Below, in pieces: positions 51,957-60,324 of a stretch of DNA of 64,000 nucleotides (position 1 is the first letter of the stretch; each line of letters begins with the position of its first letter). The notes under the pieces are model-generated. The model was not told the DNA's origin and searched no databases. It saw only the letters and a program-made list of their open reading frames with translations. The position numbers were made by a program, and so were the translations under genes. Origin of the DNA: Streptomyces coelicoflavus (lineage in GTDB: Bacteria > Actinomycetota > Actinomycetes > Streptomycetales > Streptomycetaceae); NCBI RefSeq assembly GCF_003112555.1, contig NZ_BEWB01000003.1:1-64000 (forward strand). The letters run 5' to 3'.

Positions 51957-53051
51957 GTGACCGACGTAACCGGCGCACCTGCTGATGTACTGCACACCCT
52001 GTTCCACTCGGACCAGGGGGGTCATGAGCAAGTCGTGCTCTGCCAGGACCGGGCCAGCGGTCTCAAGGCCGTCATCGCCCTCCACTCCACCGACCTGGGC
52101 CCCGCGCTCGGCGGCACCCGCTTCTACCCCTACGCGAGCGAGGCGGAGGCCGTCGCCGACGCCCTGAACCTCGCGCGCGGGATGTCGTACAAGAACGCCA
52201 TGGCCGGTCTCGACCACGGCGGCGGCAAGGCCGTGATCATCGGCGACCCGGAGCAGATCAAGAGCGAGGAACTGCTCCTCGCCTACGGCCGGTTCGTCGC
52301 CTCGCTCGGCGGCCGTTACGTCACCGCCTGCGACGTCGGCACCTACGTCGCCGACATGGACGTCGTGGCCCGCGAGTGCCGCTGGACCACCGGGCGCTCC
52401 CCCGAGAACGGCGGCGCGGGCGACTCCTCGGTCCTCACCTCCTACGGCGTCTACCAGGGCATGCGGGCCGCCGCCCAGCACCTGTGGGGCGACCCGACGC
52501 TGCGCGACCGCACCGTCGGCATCGCGGGCGTCGGCAAGGTCGGCCACCACCTGGTCGAGCACCTGCTCGCCGAGGGTGCGCACGTGGTCGTCACGGACGT
52601 GCGCAAGGACGTGGTGCGGGCCCTCACCGAGCGGCACCCGTCGGTGGTCGCCGTCGCCGACACCGACGCGCTGATCCGGGTGGAGAACCTGGACATCTAC
52701 GCGCCCTGCGCGCTCGGCGGCGCGCTGAACGACGAGACCGTGCCGGTGCTGACCGCCAAGGTGGTGTGCGGCGCGGCCAACAACCAGCTCGCCCACCCGG
52801 GCGTCGAGAAGGACCTCGCCGACCGCGGGATCCTCTACGCCCCGGACTACGTGGTGAACGCCGGCGGTGTCATCCAGGTCGCCGACGAGCTGCACGGGTT
52901 CGACTTCGACCGGTGCAAGGCGAAGGCCTCGAAGATCTACGACACCACGCTGGCCATATTCGCACGTGCGAAGGAAGACGGTATTCCGCCGGCCGCCGCG
53001 GCCGACCGGATCGCCGAGCAGCGGATGGCGGAGGCGCGCACCCGGCGGTGA
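51957..53051 (+). CDS. vdh: valine (branched-chain amino acid) dehydrogenase
   Basis: A 364-residue enzyme of the Glu/Leu/Phe/Val dehydrogenase family. It converts L-valine and NAD to 2-oxoisovalerate and ammonia, feeding branched-chain starter units to fatty acids and polyketides. Substrate-domain motif [17 protein letters not shown] holds the catalytic Lys, and the NAD domain shows [20 protein letters not shown]. Length matches the Streptomyces Vdh. GTG 51957 follows AGGAGTC. It is monocistronic, upstream of the DUF3073 gene. Confidence 0.93.
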   Translation: MTDVTGAPADVLHTLFHSDQGGHEQVVLCQDRASGLKAVIALHSTDLGPALGGTRFYPYASEAEAVADALNLARGMSYKNAMAGLDHGGGKAVIIGDPEQIKSEELLLAYGRFVASLGGRYVTACDVGTYVADMDVVARECRWTTGRSPENGGAGDSSVLTSYGVYQGMRAAAQHLWGDPTLRDRTVGIAGVGKVGHHLVEHLLAEGAHVVVTDVRKDVVRALTERHPSVVAVADTDALIRVENLDIYAPCALGGALNDETVPVLTAKVVCGAANNQLAHPGVEKDLADRGILYAPDYVVNAGGVIQVADELHGFDFDRCKAKASKIYDTTLAIFARAKEDGIPPAAAADRIAEQRMAEARTRR

Positions 53052-53383
53052 TCCGGGGGTGAGCAGGCCGTCGTACGGCGGTGACCCGGCAGGGCCACCG
53101 CAGGTTTGACGGGTACCCGTCGGGGGGCAGTTGGAGAGAACTCTCACTTATCCCGGCGGGTCGACCGCCGAAAGGTGGTTAAAATCGCGGTTGACCAGCG
53201 AGGACGGGGCGCCTCGACGGTCCTGGGCAGGGCCACGTGCTGCGGGCGACGTACCGTATGGGCGTGGGCTCAGGTACCGTGGAAGCCCTACGGACCGGTC
53301 TCTCTGCGGAGAGCCCGTTCCGGACCATGAACGCGTGTCAAGACTCTGGGGCCGTCGAGCCCCGTCGTTGAGGGGGTCGAGCC
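53052..53383. other. gene-free stretch before the DUF3073 gene
   Basis: 332 bp. Contains short GC hairpins (for example CTCTCTGCGGAGAG near 53300) and the GAGGGGG ribosome-binding site for 53384. No protein-coding frame with family resemblance. Confidence 0.5.
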
Positions 53384-53638
53384 ATGGGGCGCGGCCGGGC
53401 CAAGGCCAAGCAGACGAAGGTCGCCCGCCAGCTGAAGTACAACAGCGGTGGGACTGATCTCTCCCGCCTGGCCGAGGAGCTGGGCGCATCGCCGTCGAAT
53501 GCACAACCGCCGAATGGCGAGCATTTCGACGACGATGAGCAGGACGATGACGTGTACGCGAAGTACGCCGACCTCTATGAGGACGACGACGAGGACGAGG
53601 ACGGCCAGTCCCCGTCCCAACAGCGACGCGGCGCTTGA
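53384..53638 (+). CDS. DUF3073 small acidic protein
   Basis: An 84-residue protein: MGRGRAKAKQTKVARQLKYN is a basic head, then SGGTDLSRLAEELGA and an extremely acidic tail (FDDDEQDDDVYAKYADLYED then DDDEDEDG). This is the actinobacterial DUF3073 family, present at this place beside purM in Streptomyces. A basic-acidic charge split suggests nucleic-acid or ribosome contacts; no function is established to my knowledge. Confidence 0.88.
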   Translation: MGRGRAKAKQTKVARQLKYNSGGTDLSRLAEELGASPSNAQPPNGEHFDDDEQDDDVYAKYADLYEDDDEDEDGQSPSQQRRGA

Positions 53639-53656
53639 CCTTGCACTGAACACCTT

Positions 53657-53686
53657 CCCGGTCGGTGACCTCTGTCACCGACCGGG
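53657..53686. terminator. bidirectional hairpin terminator
   Basis: Thirteen-bp perfect stem (53657-53669 with 53674-53686), loop CTCT, between the converging ends of the DUF3073 and purM genes. Confidence 0.85.
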
Positions 53687-53725
53687 TTCTGTGCTACCCA
53701 CGTCATCCGCCGCATCCGCGGTGCC

Positions 53726-54793
53726 TCAGGCGGCGTAGTCGCCGACGAGCTCGGCGCCCGTCGTGTGCTCGCCGCGGTCGGTGATCTCGCCGGCCACCCA
53801 GGCGTCCACGCCGCGGTCGGCGAGGGTCGTCAGGGCCACGTCCGCCGACTCCTCGGGCACGATCGCGATCATGCCCACGCCCATGTTCAGGGTCTTCTCC
53901 AGCTCCAGGCGCTCGACGTCGCCGGTCCGGCCGACGAGGTCGAAGACCGCGCCCGGGGTCCAGGTGGACCGGTCGACCACGGCGTGCAGACCGTCGGGGA
54001 TCACGCGGGCCAGGTTGGCCGCGAGCCCGCCGCCGGTGATGTGGCTGAAGGCGTGGACCTCGGCGGTGCGCATGAGGGCCAGGCAGTCCAGGGAGTAGAT
54101 CTTGGTCGGCTCGAGCAGCTCCTCGCCGAGGGTGCGGCCGAGACCGTCCAGGTGGGCGTCGAGCGCCAGGCCGCCCTCGTTCAGCAGGACGTGGCGGACC
54201 AGCGAGTACCCGTTCGAGTGAAGCCCGGAGGACGCCATGGCGATCACCGCGTCACCCGTACGGATGCGATCCGGGCCGAGCAGCCGGTCGGCCTCCACGA
54301 CGCCCGTACCGGCGCCGGCGACGTCGAAGTCGTCCTCGCCCAGCAGGCCGGGGTGTTCGGCCGTCTCGCCGCCCACCAGGGCGCACCCGGCCAGCACGCA
54401 GCCTTCGGCGATGCCCTTGACGATGGCGGCGACCCGCTCGGGGTGGACCTTGCCGACGCAGATGTAGTCGGTCATGAAGAGCGGCTCGGCGCCGCACACC
54501 ACGATGTCGTCCATGACCATCGCGACCAGGTCGTGGCCGATGCTGTCGTACACGCCGAGCCGGCGGGCGATGTCGACCTTGGTGCCGACGCCGTCGGTGG
54601 CGGAGGCGAGCAGCGGGCGCTCGTAGTTCTTGAGGGCGGAGGCGTCGAAGAGGCCGGCGAAGCCGCCGAGGCCGCCGAGAACCTCGGGGCGCCGCGTCTT
54701 CTTGACCCATTCCTTCATGAGCTCGACGGCGCGGTCGCCCGCCTCGATGTCGACGCCGGCGGCTGCGTAGCTGGCACCAGTTGTGTCAGGCAT
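53726..54793 (-). CDS. purM: phosphoribosylformylglycinamidine cyclo-ligase
   Basis: A 355-residue AIR synthetase, step five of purine synthesis: FGAM plus ATP gives AIR. Signatures: YAAAGVDIEAGDRAVELM, GLGGFAGLFDASALKNYERP, DGVGTKVDIARRLG and GCALVGGETAEHPGLL, with the C-terminal HAFSHITGGGLAANLARVIP. Length is typical. ATG 54793. Only 76 bp separate it from the purF stop, so the two are an operon purF-purM. Confidence 0.96.
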   Translation of the reverse strand: MPDTTGASYAAAGVDIEAGDRAVELMKEWVKKTRRPEVLGGLGGFAGLFDASALKNYERPLLASATDGVGTKVDIARRLGVYDSIGHDLVAMVMDDIVVCGAEPLFMTDYICVGKVHPERVAAIVKGIAEGCVLAGCALVGGETAEHPGLLGEDDFDVAGAGTGVVEADRLLGPDRIRTGDAVIAMASSGLHSNGYSLVRHVLLNEGGLALDAHLDGLGRTLGEELLEPTKIYSLDCLALMRTAEVHAFSHITGGGLAANLARVIPDGLHAVVDRSTWTPGAVFDLVGRTGDVERLELEKTLNMGVGMIAIVPEESADVALTTLADRGVDAWVAGEITDRGEHTTGAELVGDYAA

Positions 54794-54869
54794 GACGATG
54801 AGAACCTTCGTGTCGTTCGGCGGGGAGGCCAGGGAAACCGGGAGGCCGGGGAACCGGGGACTCGGACGG

Positions 54870-56396
54870 CTACGGGCGACGGATGGCGTCGGCGGCGGCC
54901 GTACCGGCAGGCCCGGCGGCCAGCTCGGTCTCCAGGAGCTGCTTGCCGAGCAGCTCGGGGTCGGGGAGCTCCATCGGGTACTCGCCGTCGAAGCAGGCGC
55001 GGCACAGGTTCGGCTTGGCGATGGTGGTCGCCTCGATCATGCCGTCGATGGAGATGTACGCCAGGGAGTCGGCTCCCATCGAGGTGCCGATCTCCTCGAC
55101 GCTCATGCCGTTGGCGATGAGCTCGGCGCGGGTGGCGAAGTCGATGCCGAAGAAGCAGGGCCACTTCACGGGCGGGGACGAGATCCGGATGTGGATCTCG
55201 GCGGCGCCGGCCTCGCGGAGCATGCGGACCAGGGCCCGCTGCGTGTTGCCGCGGACGATGGAGTCGTCGACGACGACCAGCCGCTTGCCCTTGATGACTT
55301 CCTTCAAGGGGTTCAGCTTGAGGCGGATGCCCAGCTGTCGGATGGTCTGCGAGGGCTGGATGAAGGTCCGGCCGACGTAGGCGTTCTTCACCAGACCGTT
55401 GCCGAAGGGGATACCGGAGGCCTCGGCGTACCCGATCGCGGCGGGGGTGCCGGATTCCGGGGTCGCTATGACGAGGTCGGCCTCGGCGGGGGCCTCCTTC
55501 GCCAGCCTGCGGCCCATCTCGACGCGCGAGAGGTAGACGTTCCGGCCGGCGATGTCGGTGTCCGGGCGGGCCAGGTAGACGTACTCGAAGACACAGCCCT
55601 TGGGCTTCGCTTCCGCGAATCGCGACGTTCGCAGGCCGTTCTCGTCGATGGCGACGAACTCGCCCGGCTCGATCTCCCGGACGTAGGAGGCGCCGCAGAT
55701 GTCCAGGGCGGCGGACTCGGAGGCGACCACCCAGCCGCGCTCCAGGCGGCCGAGGACCAGCGGGCGGATGCCCTGCGGGTCACGGGCGGCGTACAGGGTG
55801 TGCTCGTCCATGAAGACGAGGGAGAAGGCGCCGCGCACCTGGGGCAGCACCTGGCCGGCCGCCTCCTCGACGGTCAGCGGCTTGCCGTCCTCGTCGACCT
55901 GACCCGCGAGCAGGGCCGTGATCAGGTCGGTGTCGTTGGTCGCCGCGACGCGGGTGGAGCGGCCGTCCTGCTTGGGCAGGCCGGCGACCAGCTCCGCGAG
56001 CTGGGCGGTGTTGACCAGGTTGCCGTTGTGCCCGAGCGCGAGGGAACCCTGCGCGGTGGCACGGAACGTCGGCTGGGCGTTCTCCCACACGGAGGCACCG
56101 GTGGTCGAGTAGCGGGCGTGACCGACCGCGATGTGACCCTGGAGCGAACCGAGCGAGGTCTCGTCGAAGACCTGGGACACCAGGCCCATGTCCTTGAAGA
56201 CGAGGATCTGGGAGCCGTTGCTGACCGCGATTCCCGCGGATTCCTGGCCCCGATGCTGGAGGGCGTACAGCCCGAAGTACGTGAGCTTTGCGACCTCTTC
56301 GCCCGGAGCCCAGACACCGAAGACGCCGCAAGCGTCCTGGGGGCCCTTCTCGCCGGGAAGCAGATCGTGATTGAGTCGACCGTCACCACGTGGCAC
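54870..56396 (-). CDS. purF: amidophosphoribosyltransferase
   Basis: A 508-residue glutamine-PRPP amidotransferase, the first committed step of purine synthesis: PRPP plus glutamine gives 5-phosphoribosylamine. The leader MPRGDGRLNHDLLPGEKGPQ precedes DACGVFGVWA; the Cys (about residue 23) becomes the N-terminal nucleophile after propeptide removal. Additional Cys residues (KGCVFEYVY, KWPCFFGID, LCRACFDGEY) are those that bind the [4Fe-4S] cluster in the Bacillus-type enzyme. The PRPP loop VVVDDSIVRGNTQ is present. Feedback by AMP/GMP is usual in the family. Confidence 0.96.
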   Translation of the reverse strand: MPRGDGRLNHDLLPGEKGPQDACGVFGVWAPGEEVAKLTYFGLYALQHRGQESAGIAVSNGSQILVFKDMGLVSQVFDETSLGSLQGHIAVGHARYSTTGASVWENAQPTFRATAQGSLALGHNGNLVNTAQLAELVAGLPKQDGRSTRVAATNDTDLITALLAGQVDEDGKPLTVEEAAGQVLPQVRGAFSLVFMDEHTLYAARDPQGIRPLVLGRLERGWVVASESAALDICGASYVREIEPGEFVAIDENGLRTSRFAEAKPKGCVFEYVYLARPDTDIAGRNVYLSRVEMGRRLAKEAPAEADLVIATPESGTPAAIGYAEASGIPFGNGLVKNAYVGRTFIQPSQTIRQLGIRLKLNPLKEVIKGKRLVVVDDSIVRGNTQRALVRMLREAGAAEIHIRISSPPVKWPCFFGIDFATRAELIANGMSVEEIGTSMGADSLAYISIDGMIEATTIAKPNLCRACFDGEYPMELPDPELLGKQLLETELAAGPAGTAAADAIRRP

Positions 56397-56458
56397 GCCT
56401 CCGAGTGTAGGCGAGGTCGACCACTGGTCCGAATTGGGGACGAGGGCTCACCCATGGA

Positions 56459-57277
56459 TCACTGCTCGGCGACGGCCCGGACCGTGACGCCGTCTTCGCT
56501 GGTCAGCGTGAGGGTTTGCTGATCGATCCGATAGGTGACCTTGCTGTCGAAGAGGGCGAGGAGCCGCTTCTCGGCGTCCATGAGTGAGCCTTCGCACATC
56601 ATTCGGGTGGTGGACGGGGCGCCGAGAGTGATACGTCCGTCGCTGACGGTGGCCGCCGCGTTGACCCGGTTGCAGGGGAGCCGCCCGGATACGGTCTCGG
56701 CGTCCCGGTCGAAGGTGAGGACGGCGCGGCCCTTCTCGCCCTTCTGTCCCGGGGCGTCCACGGCCCACCTCGTCCCGTGGAGGGAGGCGTCCTCGGCCCT
56801 GCTGAGCCGCACGGTGTCGCCGTCGGCGGTGGTGAGGGTGAGGCGTTCCCCCTCGCCCTTCGTGGTGAGCGGGCCGGCGGTGAGGGCTCGGCCGAGGGAC
56901 TTCTCGAAGCCGGCGGGGGTCTTGGCGCAGGCCTTCTCGGTGAACATGGCGTCGCTGAGCCGTACGCGTCGGCCGTCGCCCTCGTCCTCGACGTCGGCGC
57001 GGGCGCTGAAGCTGTTGCAGCCGGTGCTGCCCGCGGCCCGGCCGCCGTCGTCGTCGATGCGTACGTGTGCCGTGTCCGGCGCCCGGTGGGTGGTGCCGTC
57101 GACGGTGACGCTGTCGATGCTCCACCGGACGCCGGCGACGCGCTGTCCGCCCGCGCCCACACGGTCGCTGCCGGCGTCGTCGGCCTGCTCACTGCCGCAG
57201 GCCGCGGCGAGCGGAACAAGCGCGGCGACGGCCGCCACGGTCAGGGTCATGCTGCGCTGCTTCGTCTGCCTGTACAT
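56459..57277 (-). CDS. lipoprotein with two META domains
   Basis: A 272-residue lipoprotein: signal SMTLTVAAVAALVPLAAAC with lipobox AAAC. Two META (HslJ-like) domains follow, about 50-150 (GVRWSIDSVTVDG, GSTGCNSFSARADVE) and about 165-265 (GTRWAVDAPGQKG, RLPCNRVNAAATVSDGRI, then MMCEG). The paired Cys/Asn motifs are regular in both. HslJ in E. coli is linked to heat and novobiocin resistance. Probably an outer-face, stress-related lipoprotein. A start at M10 is a minor alternative. Confidence 0.85.
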   Translation of the reverse strand: MYRQTKQRSMTLTVAAVAALVPLAAACGSEQADDAGSDRVGAGGQRVAGVRWSIDSVTVDGTTHRAPDTAHVRIDDDGGRAAGSTGCNSFSARADVEDEGDGRRVRLSDAMFTEKACAKTPAGFEKSLGRALTAGPLTTKGEGERLTLTTADGDTVRLSRAEDASLHGTRWAVDAPGQKGEKGRAVLTFDRDAETVSGRLPCNRVNAAATVSDGRITLGAPSTTRMMCEGSLMDAEKRLLALFDSKVTYRIDQQTLTLTSEDGVTVRAVAEQ

Positions 57278-57361
57278 GCCGATTCGACGGGGACGGGGAA
57301 AATCCGGTTCCGTCCGGTCCCCACTCGGCTCGGCTTCGCCTCCGCGGCTCGGCCCTCGCCC

Positions 57362-58159
57362 TCAGCGCAGCAGCGGCAGCAGGGCGTCGAGGTCGGCCCG
57401 CTCCCCGCTCGCGCTCACCTTCGCCCCGTCCAGGGCGTCCTTCCAGGCCAGCCGTCCGGTGGCCAGCCGGACCCAGGTCAGCGGGTCGGTCTCGACGACG
57501 TTGGGCGGGGTGCCGCGCGTGTGCCTGGGCCCCTCCACGCACTGCACGACGGCGTACGGCGGAATCCGCACCTCCGTCGAACCGCCCGGCGCCTTCACGG
57601 CGAGCGCGTCGGCCAGCAGCCGGGTCGCGGCGGCCAGCGCCTGCCGGTCGTACGGCACGTCGAGGCCGGGGACGGCGGCGTTCAGGTCGTCGGTGTGCAC
57701 CACCAGCTCGACGGTGCGGGTGACGACGTAGTCGGCCAGCGGCAGGGCGCCCGCGCTGGTGGGGAGCAGCCTGGCGCCGGGCCGGGTGTCGAGCCGCTCG
57801 GTGAAGCGCCGCTCGGCCTCGGCGAGGTGGGCGTCGAGGTCGGGGTGCTCGGCGGCGAGCCGGCGGGCCGTCCCGGCGATGGCGTCCGCGTCGGCGCCGA
57901 TGGCGAACGGCCAGTCGAGCAGCCGCCCGTCCTGCCGCGCCGGTTCGGGCTCGCCGAGCAGCCGGTCCACGGCGGTGAGCGCCGTCCCGACGTGCGCGAC
58001 CAGCTCCCGCACGGTCCAGTCCCCGAGCCGCGTGGGCAGCGCCAGCTGCTCGGGCGTGAGGGTGCGGACGGCCGCCCGTACGTTGCCGAACTGGGCGAGG
58101 ACGGCGGTGCGGGTGCGGGCGGGGTCGTAGGCGCGGGGGCGTTTCCTGGCGGGCGGCAT
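57362..58159 (-). CDS. maleylpyruvate-isomerase-like (mycothiol-dependent) protein
   Basis: A 265-residue protein of the DinB/MDMPI type. The N-terminal domain has LTPEQLALPTRLGDWTVREL, then AHVGTALTAVDRLLG and the helix bundle with a metal-site His; the C terminus resembles the sterol-carrier-like MDMPI C-domain (PPYAVVQCVEGP...). Such enzymes use mycothiol, the actinobacterial thiol, to isomerise or detoxify. The exact reaction is unknown. ATG 58159, only 10 bp after the M23 gene's stop (minus strand), so they may be one transcript. Confidence 0.75.
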   Translation of the reverse strand: MPPARKRPRAYDPARTRTAVLAQFGNVRAAVRTLTPEQLALPTRLGDWTVRELVAHVGTALTAVDRLLGEPEPARQDGRLLDWPFAIGADADAIAGTARRLAAEHPDLDAHLAEAERRFTERLDTRPGARLLPTSAGALPLADYVVTRTVELVVHTDDLNAAVPGLDVPYDRQALAAATRLLADALAVKAPGGSTEVRIPPYAVVQCVEGPRHTRGTPPNVVETDPLTWVRLATGRLAWKDALDGAKVSASGERADLDALLPLLR

Positions 58160-58169
58160 GGCGGTGAGC

Positions 58170-59015
58170 CTATGCGGGCGAGGTGGTCGGCGAGGGCGTC
58201 TCGAAGATCTCGCCGTTGCGCGGTACGCCGATGCCTCGCCAGGTGAAGGGGACGCCCCGCGCGGTGTCCGGGTCGGGCCCGTCCATCAGCTGGAAGTGGA
58301 CGTGCGGCTCGGTGGAGTTGCCGGAGTTGCCGCACCGGGCGAGGACCTCGCCGGCGCGGACACGGTCGCCCTCGCGGACGGTGAAGGAGCCTCGCCGCAC
58401 GTGGGCGTACAGGGCGTGGGTGCCGTCACCGAGGTCGAGGATCAGGTGGTTGCCGACGATGCGCCGGACGCCGGCCATCTCGCGCACCGAGCCCTCGACG
58501 ACCATCAGGTACAGCAACGCGGGCAGCGAGGTGCGGCTCAGGTGGTCGCGCTGGCCGTCGTCGGCCCGTACGACCGTGCCGTCGGCCACCGCGAGGAGCG
58601 GGGCGCCGAACGCGGGGAAGTCGCGTGGGCGCCGGGCGACCGGCCACAGGGCGCGGAAGCCGGGGCGGGCGCCGGGCTCCGGTTCGGCGACGAGGTCGAT
58701 GGCGAAGGTCTGCCCGTAGGCGTGGAGGCCGTGGCTCGGGGTGCGGTCGGCCGGGCTGTTCAGCGCGGACCAGCGGCCGGTGACGGGCGGGGCGACCTCG
58801 ACGGGCTCGCGGGACCTGCCGGGCGCGTCCGGGGCGCCGCCGTTCCAGCGGTTGACCACGGTGATCAGGGCGTAGGCGAGGACCAGCGGCAGGAAGACGC
58901 ACCACCACGGAACGCCCGGGTCGAAGAGGACGCCGACGGCCACCAGGGCCAGGAAGGCGAGTTGCAGCACCCGGAAGGCGATCATGGCGAGCTTGCGTGC
59001 GGACGGTACGGACAT
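58170..59015 (-). CDS. membrane M23-family metallopeptidase-like protein
   Basis: A 281-residue protein. Two membrane helices near the N terminus (about 12-50: VLQLAFLALVAVGVLFDP and VFLPLVLAYALITVV) precede an M23 domain. Its motifs are slightly unusual: HAYGQTFAIDLVAE supplies His and Asp at the first zinc site, and NSTEPHVHFQLMDGPD has the His-x-His. So the zinc set seems complete but the spacing differs from LytM. It may act on peptidoglycan near the membrane. Follows an ArsR gene by 28 bp. Confidence 0.8.
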   Translation of the reverse strand: MSVPSARKLAMIAFRVLQLAFLALVAVGVLFDPGVPWWCVFLPLVLAYALITVVNRWNGGAPDAPGRSREPVEVAPPVTGRWSALNSPADRTPSHGLHAYGQTFAIDLVAEPEPGARPGFRALWPVARRPRDFPAFGAPLLAVADGTVVRADDGQRDHLSRTSLPALLYLMVVEGSVREMAGVRRIVGNHLILDLGDGTHALYAHVRRGSFTVREGDRVRAGEVLARCGNSGNSTEPHVHFQLMDGPDPDTARGVPFTWRGIGVPRNGEIFETPSPTTSPA

Positions 59016-59043
59016 GGTTCCCCCTTGCTCGTGACGGCCCCGG

Positions 59044-59547
59044 TCAGTTCCGCGCGGTCGACAGCGCCACCAGCAGCGGTACGACCCGCCCCGGCGGCAC
59101 CTCGTGGCGGCCCCGACCGGTGGTGTGCAGCCAGCCGGCGCCGGTGAGCTGGCGCAGGTGGTGGTAGATCTGCCCGGTCGTGCCCATCCCGTCCAGCTCG
59201 GCCAGCTCGGCGGCGGTGCGCCGCCCGCCCAGCACCTCCCGCAGCAGCCGCAGCCGCACGGGATGCCCGAGGGCCGCGAACACCTCGGCGGACTCGGCCC
59301 AGTCGGCGTCCAGCAGCCCTTCGGTCAGCGCGCCGTGCTGCCAGGCGTACTGCTCCCCGGTCGGCAGGCGTACGGAGCCGGTGAACAGGACGCCGCCGAC
59401 ATCCGCTCCCAGCTCGGCGAGCTGCGTCTTCAGCCCTTCCAGGGCCCAGAGGTCGCCCTCCTGGACGCGAGGTACGGGGCGGTCGGCGGCTTCCAGCGCG
59501 GTGAGACGCCGTTCGAGGTCGGCCACGCGTTGTTCCAGTTGCTCCAC
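59044..59547 (-). CDS. ArsR-type winged-helix regulator with coiled-coil head
   Basis: A 167-residue regulator. The first 25 residues (VEQLEQRVADLERRLTALEA) form a coiled coil, then a linker, and about 92-165 a winged helix: FAALGHPVRLRLLREVLGG, TAAELAELDGMGTTGQIYHH and LRQLTGAGWLHTTGRGRH. It lacks the metal-binding Cys of ArsR sensors. GTG 59547 starts right after a 26-bp dyad, so it probably represses itself. It is the first gene of a likely operon with the M23 gene. Confidence 0.82.
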   Translation of the reverse strand: MEQLEQRVADLERRLTALEAADRPVPRVQEGDLWALEGLKTQLAELGADVGGVLFTGSVRLPTGEQYAWQHGALTEGLLDADWAESAEVFAALGHPVRLRLLREVLGGRRTAAELAELDGMGTTGQIYHHLRQLTGAGWLHTTGRGRHEVPPGRVVPLLVALSTARN

Positions 59548-59552
59548 GCTTA

Positions 59553-59578
59553 CGAGATTACGTAACTATGTAATCTCG
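59553..59578. promoter_or_regulatory. dyad operator upstream of ArsR-type gene
   Basis: Arms CGAGATTAC (59553-59561) and GTAATCTCG (59570-59578) with an 8-base AT-rich spacer. It lies 5 bp before the GTG, so the gene is probably leaderless or has a very short leader and the operator overlaps the promoter. Confidence 0.75.
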
Positions 59579-59678
59579 CGCAAGAGTCACTCGTACGTGT
59601 GTCTGACCGCGAAAGGCGGCCCCGGGGGGGGGGCCGCAGCCCCGGAAACGCTGGTCCGCGCCTGGAAGGAGGTGCAAC

Positions 59679-60263
59679 ATGACGGTTATGGCCGAGCACA
59701 CGTCTCAGATGTCGGGGGACGAGTTCGAAACGATCGCTTCCGCCGCTCCCGAGACCGTCACGTTGGAGTTCATTGACGGACGGATCGGGGTCAAACAAGT
59801 GACCGACGGGGATCACGACACCATCGTGTCCTGGCTGGCCAAGCGCTGTATTCAGGCCCGACCGGACCTGGACGTGTACCACGCGCGAGGCCTCCGCGTC
59901 GACGGGTATCGCCAGAGCAGGGCCAGGCCGGACGCCGTGCTCGTACCCGAGGCCCACTTCGCGGGATACGGCGAATGGGCCGACCCGGCCGGAGCGCTCA
60001 TGGTCGTCGAAGTCACCTCGTACGACTCGGACACGGACCGGCGGGACCGGCACGAGAAGCCGGCCGTGTACGGGCAGGCCGGAATCCCGCTGTACCTGCT
60101 GATCGACCGGGACATCTGCACCATCACGGTGCACAGCGGACCGGACCGGCAGGTCGGCGGCTACCGGGACGCCCGCGTCACGAAGTTCGGCGAGACGCTG
60201 GTCCTGCCGGACCCCGTCGGCATCGAACTCGACACGGAGATCCTCAAGAACTACGTGCGCTGA
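59679..60263 (+). CDS. Uma2 family (DUF820) putative endonuclease
   Basis: A 194-residue protein with the PD-(D/E)xK-like Uma2 fold: EFIDGRIGVKQVTDGDHDTI near the N terminus, RARPDAVLVPE (the catalytic Asp), LMVVEVTSYDSDTDRRDR (Glu then Ser where Lys is more usual), and KPAVYGQAGIPLYLLIDRD. Many cyanobacterial and actinobacterial copies exist without known targets. ATG 59679; a shorter start at 59691 is possible. It is monocistronic and ends at a strong bidirectional terminator. Confidence 0.82.
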   Translation: MTVMAEHTSQMSGDEFETIASAAPETVTLEFIDGRIGVKQVTDGDHDTIVSWLAKRCIQARPDLDVYHARGLRVDGYRQSRARPDAVLVPEAHFAGYGEWADPAGALMVVEVTSYDSDTDRRDRHEKPAVYGQAGIPLYLLIDRDICTITVHSGPDRQVGGYRDARVTKFGETLVLPDPVGIELDTEILKNYVR

Positions 60264-60270
60264 GACGACG

Positions 60271-60302
60271 AGGTCCCGTCCGGACGTGTCCGGACGGGAC
60301 CT
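60271..60302. terminator. bidirectional terminator between Uma2 and purL
   Basis: Fifteen-bp perfect inverted repeat (60271-60285 with 60288-60302) around GT, just past both stop codons. Confidence 0.88.
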
Positions 60303-60324
60303 CTGCCGCGCAGCGAGCGTGCGA

